64,000 nucleotides of DNA from positions 1 to 64,000 of the forward strand of contig JAWKQB010000002.1 in the NCBI GenBank assembly GCA_041390365.1, given 5' to 3'. The notes beneath the pieces were generated by a model, which was given only the letters and a program-made list of their open reading frames with translations, ran no database searches and had not been told where the DNA came from. Positions 16,458 to 25,501 of the stretch are shown piece by piece; the first letter of the stretch is position 1, and the number at the start of each line of letters is the position of its first letter. The position numbers and the translations under genes were made by a program. Origin of the DNA: Syntrophotaleaceae bacterium. GTDB lineage: Bacteria; Desulfobacterota; Desulfuromonadia; Desulfuromonadales; Syntrophotaleaceae.

Positions 16458-19145
16458 ATGAAAGGATTAAATGAACCCCGGAATTCATCGTTGATTTTTC
16501 TGTTCGCCTCCCTGCTTGTGCTGTTCATCGGCATTCCGGACAGCTTTTCGCAGACTCCAGGGCCTCCATCCACCTATGAAGCCGAGGCAGGGACGCTCAA
16601 CGGCGTGGGGGTCGAAGACCGCTACCCCGGCTTCACCGGAAACGGTTACGTCGCGCAGTTCGGTCAGGCGGGCGACTCCATCGAGTTCGTCATCTCCGTT
16701 CCCCGGCAGGATTACTAGACCCTGCGCTTCCGCTTCCTGAATGGGTCGGGGTCCCCCGCTGTGAGGACTCTATTGCTCGACGGCAATAAAGTGCCGGGAA
16801 CCACCCGTTTCCGCAATCAGTTCGGATTCACCGATGCGGGTCCCGGGGTGCAGTGGTTGACCCTGGACGAATCCCTGCAGCTTTCCGCCGGCGAGCACCG
16901 GATCGCCCTGGAATTCCAGTCAGGCAACGACACGGGGGAGGTGCTCATCGATCATCTGCAGGTGCTGGACGAAACCAATCCCTCCATGACCTCCACCCGC
17001 AGCCTGATGATGAACAACTGGACGGATCTGGTGGGCATCCACCATTCCTCGGTCCTGGCCCCGGACGACGACACGGAGTTCGGCCCGCGGCTGGCTGCGC
17101 TGCATTACAAGCAGGATTGGCCGGTCAACCAGATCGACGGCGCCACCGCCTATTTTCGCGACGAAAGTACCGGCCAGGCCTATACCGACGTGCACAGCTT
17201 CGATTCGGACCTCTATTTCACGGAAGACGGTCTCATGCACGTGGATTACCTGAACTACGGCGAGGAAGCACTGCCGGTGGCGATCTCCAAGGAGTATGCC
17301 ATGGTGCCGAACCAGCCGATTCTGCTGGCGCGCTACCGGTTGGAGAATGTGACCGGCACGACACGGACCATCGATCTGATGGAGATGGCCGACCTGAACC
17401 CGGCCGGGGACTCCGGTCAGCAGGTCAATGCCACCTGGCATTCCGATGTGAACGCCTGGATCGCGGACCTGAGCGCGACCAACGGCACCTATCTGGTTCT
17501 GGGGACCTTCGGTTCCGTAACCAGCCACGGGGCCGGGCAGCCGGCCGAGGGGCAGACGATGGGCCAGGGGTCCGACCTGCTGGGCCAGTTTGAAAGCCAG
17601 GGGACTCTCCAGAACAACTCGAAGTCAATGCCGATGACGCTTCCATGGCGATTATCCGATCGGCAGAGATCCCTGCCGGGGAGAGTGCCGAAGTCACTTC
17701 TACTACTCCGTCCAATCGAACTTCAACGATGCCATGGCCGTGGCGCAGTGAGTAGCGGCAACCCGCAGTCCTGGTTCGATCAGACAGCCGGAGGCGTGGC
17801 GGCAGTGGCTGGCCCGCCGCTCCATCGTCAGATACGGGCGATCCCGGCGTCGACCGGGCCTACACCCGCAACCTGATTCTGCTGCGTCATTCCCAACAGC
17901 CCGAGTTCGTTTGCCGCATCCACCAACCTCGGCCTACAACTACTACTGGTCTGGCCCCGCGACGTAGCATCTCCGCCCTGTCCCTGACGGCGGCTGGGTA
18001 TACATTACGCGGAGGCGGAAAAGTACCGGTTCTGGATGGCCGGGGTGCAGGAAACCGGTCCGGGCCGACTTTGGGGGCAAGACCTTCATCACCAACTTTC
18101 CCAACGGCACCTGGTACACCAACTACAGCTACTGGCAGCGGGACGAGCCGGATCGATTTCATCCAGCCCGAGCGGATTCGGTGGGCCAGTTCCTGATCGG
18201 GGCTATCATCACTGGCGGCTGCTCAACCAGGAAGACAGACCAGACAGCAGTTCCTGAACCGCATCTTATCCGGACGTGATCGATTCGGCCGAGTGGGTAT
18301 CGGATAACGTCGCACCCGCAGGTCAGGAAGAGTTCGGCTTCGGACCGCCCGGCTACTCGGTGTGGGAAGAGGATTTCGAGTATGCCACCTACACCCAGGT
18401 CACCTACGCCTCGGGACTCAATGCCGCGCGGCTGCTGGCCGAGCAGATGGGGCAGAGCGAGCGGGCCCAGCGCTGGCTGGAGGACGCCCGGACCATTCGG
18501 GACAACCTGCTGGATCCGGTCGATTCGGAGCCCTGCGGCGGCATGTGGGATCCGGCCGAGCAGTATTTCATCCGCGGCATTCTGGCTCCGGCGGCCACCG
18601 ATTCGGGTACATGCGAGCCGAATCCAACCCGCGTCGACGGTGCCACCAACCTGATCTGGGTGTTCGGCCTGATGGCGGTCGACGATCCCATGGTCCAGTC
18701 CCACCGGTTGAAAATACTCGATGAGCTGACCCCGCCCTACCAGCTTCCCCTCGACGAGGATGCGCTGGGCCAGTTCGAGCCGGAGGTGGACTTCGGCATG
18801 GGCATTTCGCGCTACGTCGGCGACACCTTCTACTATACCAGCGAGTTCAATCCCGGTGGGCAGCGGGAATCCACGGTGCCGATGCCCTCCTGGCCCTGGA
18901 TGGGGTCCTACATGAGCATGGCCGAACACTGGCTCGGCATGGACGATCTCGCCTTCGCCCGACTCCAGTGGTACGTCAGCGTGACCGGCATCGGCTTCAT
19001 GCCGACCGGAGAAGCGGTGGACTGGAACACCCAGCAGCCGCTGGTCAGCACCATGTCGCAGCCCGATGACGGGGGTTACAACATGCAGATCGCGCTGCTC
19101 AACTACCTCGATCTGTTCGATCCCCGGCTGCCGCCGCTGGATTAG
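16458..19145 (+). pseudogene. Exported CBM35-GH15 glucoamylase-like gene, interrupted by a stop and many frameshifts
   Basis: Reading across frames gives one exported protein of about 890 residues: signal peptide, a CBM35-like module (YEAEAGTLNGVGVEDRYPGF to VLIDHLQVLD), a beta-sandwich and a GH15-type helical barrel (NLILLRHSQQPEF, AYNYYWSG, ALSLTAAGY, NFPNGTWYTNYSYWQRDEPD, AEWVSDN). An in-frame TAG (16716-16718) interrupts it early, and at least twelve frame changes fall between about 17620 and 18275. Most are explained by one missing base, while the amino-acid sequence between them stays good. The last 290 residues (18276-19145) are one clean frame. GH15 enzymes release glucose from alpha-glucans and would complete the dextran pathway. 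Error-rich consensus is at least as likely as true decay. Confidence 0.75.
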
Positions 19146-19185
19146 ACCTCATGGTTTTATGAGCACCTTCAGGACAGGATAAGTC

Positions 19186-20124
19186 ATGAAAATCAAAAGT
19201 ATCGACATTGTACCGAAGACCGCATTCAAGAGCGGATGGGACACCCAGCGGATATGGGACTGGTTTCAATCGGTGCGATTATCCCATCTCCTGACCGCCA
19301 TGGCCGATGTGCTCGCCGGATATCTGATCATCGCCGGCAGCGATTTTCGCTTGAGCCTGATCGCGCCGCTGCTTCTCTCGGCCGGCTGCCTCACTGCCGC
19401 CGGCAGTATCCTGAACGAGCTGCAGGCGATGCAGGACGGCCGCCAGGAACCCGGACCTTTGCCATTTCGGCAGGGGGTGCTGCTCTGCCTGGCTCTGTTC
19501 GGCTCCGGACTGGGCGCTGCCTCGATGGCCGGAGGCGTCGCCCTTTTAGGGGCAGTGGTCGTTACAGGCCATATGGCCGCCTACTACCTGTTTTTCAAAT
19601 CGGGGACAATACTCGGCCCCGCGGCCATGGGGCTTTTCCGGGCCGAGTTTCTGTTTCTCGGCATGGCGCCGGTGGTCTCCGGGGCCAACATGGTCATGCT
19701 GCTGCCCCTGCTCACCTTCGGCTATGTTTTTCTCCTGGCCTTCCTTGAGCAACAGGAGGCGCGGGAAGAACCTTCATTCTCAGGCCGTTGGATTACTGTG
19801 GGGGCGGCGGTTCTGTACCTGGCTCTTTTCGGTCTGGTTGCGGTCCATTTTCTGAAATTCGACGCGCTGCCCTTCCTGTTGCTGCTCCTGCTCTTTACCG
19901 GACCGGCCCTTTTTCGCTGCTTCCTCCGGCCGCGGTCCCTGCCTTCCCGCTCAACTGCCAACGTTCTGCTTTTTGGAATTCCGTTGCTCAGTGCCGTTTA
20001 TGTCGCCGGCGTCCAGGGTTGGCTCTTCGGTATCCCGGTCGCTCTGTTCATCCTTCCCGGGTTCTGGCTCTTTTGGAAGAGGCGCGGTGACAAGCAGACA
20101 TCGATTCCAGACGGGGAAGGGTAG
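19186..20124 (+). CDS. EboC-like UbiA-family membrane protein with degenerate Asp motif
   Basis: A polytopic membrane protein (about nine spans) clearly paralogous to EboC at 42565. Shared stretches include FTAMADVLAGYLI-like LLTAMADVLAGYLIIAGS, GPAAMG, FGYVFLLAF, LKFDALPFLLLL and the GIP..YVAG.QGW ending. UbiA-family prenyltransferases need NDxxDxxxD to bind the diphosphate through magnesium. EboC has it (Asn60, Asp61, Asp64, Asp68), but here the place reads NELQAMQDG (77-85), so the Asp residues are gone and prenyl transfer is doubtful. It starts 40 bases after the GH15-like gene in the same direction. A transport or scaffold role is a guess. No other ebo gene is near. Confidence 0.75.
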   Translation: MKIKSIDIVPKTAFKSGWDTQRIWDWFQSVRLSHLLTAMADVLAGYLIIAGSDFRLSLIAPLLLSAGCLTAAGSILNELQAMQDGRQEPGPLPFRQGVLLCLALFGSGLGAASMAGGVALLGAVVVTGHMAAYYLFFKSGTILGPAAMGLFRAEFLFLGMAPVVSGANMVMLLPLLTFGYVFLLAFLEQQEAREEPSFSGRWITVGAAVLYLALFGLVAVHFLKFDALPFLLLLLLFTGPALFRCFLRPRSLPSRSTANVLLFGIPLLSAVYVAGVQGWLFGIPVALFILPGFWLFWKRRGDKQTSIPDGEG

Positions 20125-20167
20125 GGCCTGAAAGAGGCAGCAGAAAAGGAGAGGAGATGGGGCTTAA

Positions 20168-21232
20168 ATGATCTGGCCGGCGCTCCTTGCGGGAACCCTG
20201 ATGATCCTGGTTTCCATCGTCGATATTTTTCTGACGGTTCTATACGCCCGCAAAGGATCGGGTCTTTTGTCTCCCCTTATGACCCGCTGGTTCTGGAGGG
20301 CCGTCAAGATCCTGTCCCAACCCCTCGGATCTTCCAGAGGCACGGCGCTGACCTTTGTCGGTCCGGCACTGGTGATTGTCCTCGCCGCGACCTGGGCTCT
20401 CCTGCTCCTGTTCGGTTTTGCCCTGATCTTCTGGCCCTGCCTCGGGGCGACGCTTCAAGCCGGCAAAGGTGCCACCTCCACAGACTTTCTAACGGCGGTC
20501 TACTACAGCGGCTTTTGCCTGACCACCCTGGGTCTTGGCGATATCGCGCCGCAAAGCGGCCTGGTCCGGCTGTTGACGGTCGCCGAGGCGGCCCTGGGTT
20601 TCTCCTTTTTCACCCTCACCATCACCTATTTCCTGTCGGTTTTCAGTGCCCTGTTGCGGCGGAACGCTTTTTCTTCCCTCGTTCATCAGAAAACCGGGCT
20701 GTCCGGCAAATCGGCCTTTCTGGTCGTCGGTCTGCTCTCCAAGTCCAGCCTCGGCGAGACCGGTCCCCACCTGCGGGAACTGGCAGCCGGAGTCGCCGAC
20801 ATCCTCGAGTCCGATCATTTCTACCCGGTTCTGCACTTCTTCCGCTTCCACGGCCGGCATTACGCGCTTCCCTGGACTCTCGCCATTCTCCTCGACACCG
20901 TCAGCCTTCTGCGAACCCTGCCACTGACCGCTTATCAGGAGATAGAACTGGAAGTCTGCCAGCTGGAAACAGCCTGCCGGGAACTTCTGCGTCAGTTGAG
21001 CGAGGATTTCATTGGGCGCCAGGCTGCAGGAGGCAACGGTTTTTCGACTGATACGGTTTCCCTCTGGCACGGTCACTATTCTGAAGTTCTCAGGGCTGTG
21101 CAATCCCGAGGCGCGCTGAGCGAGGAAGGAACGCCGGGCGGGGAGGAGTATGTCCAGTCCAGAAGCGAATGGCAGGCAGAGCTTGAGGAACTTTGCCATG
21201 CCATGGCTTTTGATGCCGAGGACATTCTGTGA
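20168..21232 (+). CDS. Two-span potassium-channel-like protein
   Basis: A 354-residue membrane protein with an N-terminal hairpin, a second pair of spans flanking a pore loop (GFCLTTLGLGDIAPQSG, about 117-133), and a long soluble C-terminal part of about 180 residues rich in helices. TLGLGD takes the place of the potassium filter TVGYGD, so cation selectivity of the Ion_trans_2 type is likely but not proven. The C-terminal domain has no RCK/TrkA nucleotide-binding pattern that I can see. It follows the EboC-like gene by 43 bases. GGAGAGGAG lies about 11 bases before the start. Confidence 0.75.
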   Translation: MIWPALLAGTLMILVSIVDIFLTVLYARKGSGLLSPLMTRWFWRAVKILSQPLGSSRGTALTFVGPALVIVLAATWALLLLFGFALIFWPCLGATLQAGKGATSTDFLTAVYYSGFCLTTLGLGDIAPQSGLVRLLTVAEAALGFSFFTLTITYFLSVFSALLRRNAFSSLVHQKTGLSGKSAFLVVGLLSKSSLGETGPHLRELAAGVADILESDHFYPVLHFFRFHGRHYALPWTLAILLDTVSLLRTLPLTAYQEIELEVCQLETACRELLRQLSEDFIGRQAAGGNGFSTDTVSLWHGHYSEVLRAVQSRGALSEEGTPGGEEYVQSRSEWQAELEELCHAMAFDAEDIL

Positions 21233-21311
21233 GAGGAACCAGGTTGCGCAATACCTAAAAACGGATTTTCCTGTTAACTTCGGTAGCTTTTGCTTCGCCT
21301 TCATTTTTCTT

Positions 21312-21340
21312 CTGGTTAATCCCCAAAATCCTGATATCTG
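21312..21340 (+). promoter_or_regulatory. Conserved upstream element, copy 1 (before sulfatase-maturase gene)
   Basis: CTGGTTAATCCCCAAAATCC followed by TGATATCTG lies about 80 bases before the maturase start. Nearly the same sequence stands at 27671 upstream of the DUF1622 gene. Both lie in non-coding DNA at about 75-100 bases from the start codon, which suggests a shared promoter or activator site. Confidence 0.45.
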
Positions 21341-21415
21341 AGTATAAGCCCTTTCCAATCTTTCAGACGTTCGGTGTCGACCCCGCCCCGCACAATGCCC
21401 TGTTCCGGAGGGAAA

Positions 21416-22651
21416 ATGACGGTTTTTCAAACCCGCTCCGCTTTTCACGTCATGGCCAAACCCACGGGCTCCCGTTGCAACCTGAGCTGTGCCTACTGTT
21501 TTTTCCTCAAAAAGGACCGCCTCTACCCTGGCAGCGACTTTCGCATGTCCGATGAAACCATGGAGCGGTACATTCGCCAGACCCTCGAAGCGCACCGGGT
21601 GCCCCGGGTGACGATTGCCTGGCAGGGGGGGGAGCCGACCCTGATGGGGCTCGATTTCTTTCGCCGCGCCGTGCAGGTGGAGAAGAAGTATCTCAAGCCC
21701 GGAATGAGCATCGAAAACACCCTGCAGACCAACGGCGTGCTGCTGGATGAGGAGTGGTGCAGATTTTTACACCAAAACCGGTTTCTGGTGGGACTTAGCC
21801 TCGACGGACCCCGTTTCTGTCACGATGCCTTTCGCCGCGATCGGGCGGGGAGACCGGTTTTCGACCAGGTGGTCCGGTCAGTCCGGCTGATGCAGAGGCA
21901 CAAGGTCGAGTTCAATGTTCTCTGCACGGTCAATGCCGTCAATAGCCGGCACCCGCTGGACGTGTACCGGTTTTTCCGGGATGAACTGAAAGCCCCCTAC
22001 CTCCAGTTCATCCCCATCGTGGAGCGGGTCAACGACACCGGGGACCAGGCCGGGACGGAGATTTCCGAGCGATCGGTGCAGCCTCGGCAGTATGGGAAGT
22101 TTCTGATCGACATCTTCGACGAATGGATTCGACGGGACGTGGGGCGCATGTTCGTGCAGTTCTTCGACGGCGTACTCGCCTCCTACCTGTGGGGGCGCTC
22201 GACCCTCTGCACTCTGGGGCCGACCTGCGGCGAAGGGGTGGCTCTGGAGCACAACGGTGACGTCTACTCCTGCGATCATTACGTGGAGCCGGCGTATCTG
22301 CTGGGAAACATCGGCCAGACCCATCTCGCCCGACTGGTCTCCTCCGAAGCCCAAGGGCGGTTCGGGGCGGCCAAATCCTCCGATCTGCCCGGCGACTGTC
22401 GAAAATGCGCCTATCTCTTTACCTGTTACGGAGAGTGCCCGAAAAACCGCGTTCTGGTCACGTCGGAGGGAGAGCCGGGCCTGAACTGGCTCTGCGAAGG
22501 GCTCAAGGCATTCTTTGCCCATACGGAAAAGCCGATGAAACAGATGGCCGAGCTGCTGCGGACAGGGCAGCCGGCCGAGCGGATCATGACCCTTGCCCGC
22601 AGTGGGCCAAAGGGTGGAAAACCAGACCACCAGAAACCGGAAAGGAGATAA
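21416..22651 (+). CDS. Anaerobic sulfatase-maturating enzyme (radical SAM)
   Basis: A 411-residue radical S-adenosylmethionine enzyme that converts the active-site Cys (or Ser) of sulfatases to formylglycine without oxygen. The radical SAM cluster motif CNLSCAYC gives Cys21, Cys25 and Cys28. The C-terminal SPASM domain with extra iron-sulfur clusters is seen in CTLGPTCGEG, NGDVYSCDHYVEP and CRKCAYLFTCYGECPKNR. The ATG at 21416 is chosen for GGAGGG upstream; an in-frame start 42 bases earlier has none. It lies three bases before a sulfatase with a CTAGR motif, the expected substrate, and probably serves the two other sulfatases in the island. A fragment of a second such gene is at 32804. Confidence 0.93.
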   Translation: MTVFQTRSAFHVMAKPTGSRCNLSCAYCFFLKKDRLYPGSDFRMSDETMERYIRQTLEAHRVPRVTIAWQGGEPTLMGLDFFRRAVQVEKKYLKPGMSIENTLQTNGVLLDEEWCRFLHQNRFLVGLSLDGPRFCHDAFRRDRAGRPVFDQVVRSVRLMQRHKVEFNVLCTVNAVNSRHPLDVYRFFRDELKAPYLQFIPIVERVNDTGDQAGTEISERSVQPRQYGKFLIDIFDEWIRRDVGRMFVQFFDGVLASYLWGRSTLCTLGPTCGEGVALEHNGDVYSCDHYVEPAYLLGNIGQTHLARLVSSEAQGRFGAAKSSDLPGDCRKCAYLFTCYGECPKNRVLVTSEGEPGLNWLCEGLKAFFAHTEKPMKQMAELLRTGQPAERIMTLARSGPKGGKPDHQKPERR

Positions 22652-22654
22652 ACG

Positions 22655-24145
22655 ATGGCGGACAAGAAACCGAACATCCTGATTCTCTGGGGCGATGATA
22701 TCGGTTGGTGGAACATCAGCTACAACAACCGGGGTCAGATGGGCTACCGGACACCGAACATCGATCGGGTGGCCAACGAGGGGGTCGCCTTCACCGATTA
22801 CTATGGCCAGCAGAGCTGCACGGCGGGCCGGGCGGCCTTCATCACAGGGCAGAATCCGATCCGCACCGGCCTGACCAAGGTGGGGATGCCCGGCGCCGAC
22901 GTGGGTCTGCAGAAGGAAGACCCGACCATCGCCGAACTGCTCAAGCCTCTCGAATACGCCACGGGTCAGTTCGGCAAAAACCATCTGGGGGACAGGGACG
23001 AGTTTCTGCCCACCATGCACGGCTTCGACGAATTCTACGGCAACCTCTACCACCTGAACGCGGAGGAAGAACCCGAAGACCCCGATTATCCCCAGGACCC
23101 GGAGTTCAGGAAGCGCTTCGGCCCCCGGGGGGTGCTCCACAGCAAGGCCGATGGCAAGGGGGGGCAGACCGTCGAGGACACCGGCCCCCTGACCAGAAAG
23201 CGGATGGAGACCATCGACGACGAGGTCACCGAGCAAGCGCTCCGTTTCATGGAGGAGGCCCACAAGGACGGCAAACCGTTTTTCCTCTGGTACAACACGA
23301 CCGCGATGCACTTCCGGACCCATCGGGCCGACAAGCACAAGGGCAAGAGCGGGCAGGGCGCCTACAACGACGTCATGGTCGCCCATGACGAACATATCGG
23401 GCAGATGCTCGACAAGCTCGACCAGCTCGGCATCGCCGACGACACCATCGTCATGTACTCCACCGACAACGGCCCTCACTACAACACCTGGCCGGATGGG
23501 GCCATCACGCCATTTCGCAGCGAAAAGAACACCAACTGGGAGGGGGCGTGGCGGGTGCCGGCCTTCGTGCGCTGGCCGAGTCGCTTCAAGCCGGGGACGG
23601 TCCTCAACGGCATCGTCTCCCATCAGGACTGGCTGCCGACCCTTCTGGCCGCCGTGGGGGAACCGGACGTCAAGGAAAAGCTTCTCAACGGACACAAGGC
23701 TGGGGAAAAAACCTTCAAGGTGCACATCGACGGCCAGAACATGCTGCCCTACCTGAGCGGGGAGGTTGAGGAAAGTCCCCGCAAATCCTTCTTCTATATC
23801 AGTGACGACGGCGACATCCTGGCGATCCGCATGGAGGACTGGAAAGTCGTGCTGATGGAGCAGAGGGCGAAGACACTGATGTGCTGGCTCGAGCCCTTCG
23901 TGAATTTACGGGCGCCCAAGCTCTTTCATCTGCGGCGGGACCCCTTCGAGCGGGCGGACGAAAATTCCAATACCTATTTCGACTGGTACATCACGCACGC
24001 CTACACCATCTATGCCATGCAGGCGGTGGTGGCGAAACAGATAGAGAATTTCAAGGAATTCCCGCCCCGCCAGAAACCGGCGTCCTTCAACCTGGATGCC
24101 GTCCTGAGGACGTTGCAGGAGGCTGGAGGAGGTGGCATGCATTAA
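22655..24145 (+). CDS. Sulfatase 1 (arylsulfatase type), formylglycine motif CTAGR
   Basis: A 496-residue alkaline-phosphatase-superfamily sulfatase. Metal ligands near the start are in LWGDDIG (Asp14-Asp15). The maturation motif is CTAGR with Cys55 as the residue to be oxidised, followed by AAFITGQ. Further metal or substrate motifs include GKNHLGD (equivalent of GKWHLG) and STDNGPHYN. There is no signal peptide, so it is cytosolic unless exported by other means. It follows the maturase by three bases with AAAGGAG upstream, hence an operon. Substrate unknown: small arylsulfates, choline sulfate-like or other sulfate esters. Confidence 0.9.
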   Translation: MADKKPNILILWGDDIGWWNISYNNRGQMGYRTPNIDRVANEGVAFTDYYGQQSCTAGRAAFITGQNPIRTGLTKVGMPGADVGLQKEDPTIAELLKPLEYATGQFGKNHLGDRDEFLPTMHGFDEFYGNLYHLNAEEEPEDPDYPQDPEFRKRFGPRGVLHSKADGKGGQTVEDTGPLTRKRMETIDDEVTEQALRFMEEAHKDGKPFFLWYNTTAMHFRTHRADKHKGKSGQGAYNDVMVAHDEHIGQMLDKLDQLGIADDTIVMYSTDNGPHYNTWPDGAITPFRSEKNTNWEGAWRVPAFVRWPSRFKPGTVLNGIVSHQDWLPTLLAAVGEPDVKEKLLNGHKAGEKTFKVHIDGQNMLPYLSGEVEESPRKSFFYISDDGDILAIRMEDWKVVLMEQRAKTLMCWLEPFVNLRAPKLFHLRRDPFERADENSNTYFDWYITHAYTIYAMQAVVAKQIENFKEFPPRQKPASFNLDAVLRTLQEAGGGGMH

Positions 24146-24158
24146 GTTAAAAAGAGCT

Positions 24159-25487
24159 CTACCTGCGGCTCCCGTGAAACGACCGTAGGATCTCCTCGTC
24201 GATCTGGCGGTTGATGTGCTTTTCGGGGCTCACATCCACCTGTCTCGCGGCCTCGGTTGCTGATCTCCGAGGCCGCTTCTCCGGATCGCCCGGCTTGCCC
24301 TCGGGCGCGATTCTGACTTCCCGCTGCGGCGAAGGCATCCTGATGCCCGCCTCGTCCAGGGCCATCTTCAGGATCCGCTTGGCCTCGCTGCGCACCTTCC
24401 GAAAGCTGTAGTTGCGCTGGTCCACCCACAGGTGAAAGCGCACGAGCATGGCATACTCGCCGAAATCCTCGACGCGCATGAAAGGTTCCGGGTCGTGCAG
24501 AACGCCCGTCATGGCGGCCAGCGCTCCGCAGCCCACCTCACGGACGTGGTCGAGGTCCTCCCCGGTGTCGACGCCCACGCTGAAGTTGCATTCCCTTTCC
24601 GGGTTCCTGGAGTAGTTGACGGTCACGCTTCGAAAGACCTCGGCGTTGGGGATGCGCACGTGGTTGCCCTCGTAGGTCATGAGGATAAGTTCGCGCATGC
24701 CCATTCTCACCAGCTTGCCCTCGTTCTGACAGATGTCCACGCGATCGCCGACGGAAAAGAGGCTGCGCGAGGAGAGCAGAAACCCAGCAAGATAATTTTC
24801 AGCGATGTCGCGAAAGGCGAAACCGAGCGCGAGACCGATAAGGCCTGCTGCGCCGACAATGGCGCCCACAAGGGCGGTCAGTCCCAAAATGTAGAGGGCG
24901 AGGATGATGCCCGCGAAGATCATCAGGCGCGACATGACCCGGCGCAGGAAAATCTGCCTGAGCCGGTTGCTGCTCATGCGGGAATACAGCCATTCCCAGC
25001 GGGCGATGGCACTGCCCACCCCCCAGAAAACGACCACAATGGCGGTGGCCAATATGAGGAGCGGAAGCAGTCGCTGTAACCATGCCATCCCGCTCTCGAG
25101 TTTGCGCAGAACGGGCTCGAACCGAATGTCGAAACGGGGCTCTATGAGGATTTCGTCCACCACGTAGACGACCCCTTCGAAACGCGAGACCAGACGCTCG
25201 GCAGCCTGGGAGTCGACGATCCTGTCGGCCCGACCGGTGAGCCTGACGACTCCCGAACGCGACTCGGCCCGGATGTCCCGAAAGTCCGGAATGACGCCAA
25301 GCACCGCATTGATCCGTTCTTCCAGCCGCTGGTCGGGAACGGCATTCAGGGGGATCGAGGCTTCCTGCTGACTTGCTTCACCCGGTTCACCGGATATCTC
25401 GAACCCACCCTGCACTGCCAGGGCCGACGGGAGCCCCATGGTGAGAAAGGCCATTGCAAGCGGCACTACGATTCTCAACCGCTTCAT
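24159..25487 (-). CDS. MscS-family mechanosensitive channel with BON domain
   Basis: A 442-residue inner-membrane protein: signal peptide or first span (about 5-25), a periplasmic BON domain (about 52-120, ERINAVLGVIPDFRDIRAES to VVYVVDEI), then three membrane spans and the MscS pore helix and beta domain (AGLIGLALGFAFRDIAENYL, RIPNAEVF). The tail is highly charged. MscS channels release solutes on hypo-osmotic shock. The start has GGAGGAGGG upstream. It is the last gene of a minus-strand operon with a polytopic membrane protein (14 bases upstream) and an outer-membrane barrel, which suggests an envelope module. It converges with sulfatase 1. Confidence 0.9.
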   Translation of the reverse strand: MKRLRIVVPLAMAFLTMGLPSALAVQGGFEISGEPGEASQQEASIPLNAVPDQRLEERINAVLGVIPDFRDIRAESRSGVVRLTGRADRIVDSQAAERLVSRFEGVVYVVDEILIEPRFDIRFEPVLRKLESGMAWLQRLLPLLILATAIVVVFWGVGSAIARWEWLYSRMSSNRLRQIFLRRVMSRLMIFAGIILALYILGLTALVGAIVGAAGLIGLALGFAFRDIAENYLAGFLLSSRSLFSVGDRVDICQNEGKLVRMGMRELILMTYEGNHVRIPNAEVFRSVTVNYSRNPERECNFSVGVDTGEDLDHVREVGCGALAAMTGVLHDPEPFMRVEDFGEYAMLVRFHLWVDQRNYSFRKVRSEAKRILKMALDEAGIRMPSPQREVRIAPEGKPGDPEKRPRRSATEAARQVDVSPEKHINRQIDEEILRSFHGSRR

Positions 25488-25501
25488 CGCAAGCCCTCCT
25501 C

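Noticed and set aside
21878..23725. A 615-codon minus-strand frame over the maturase and sulfatase 1
   Set aside because: Both plus-strand genes have intact catalytic motifs; the antisense protein shows none and spans two genes and their start region.
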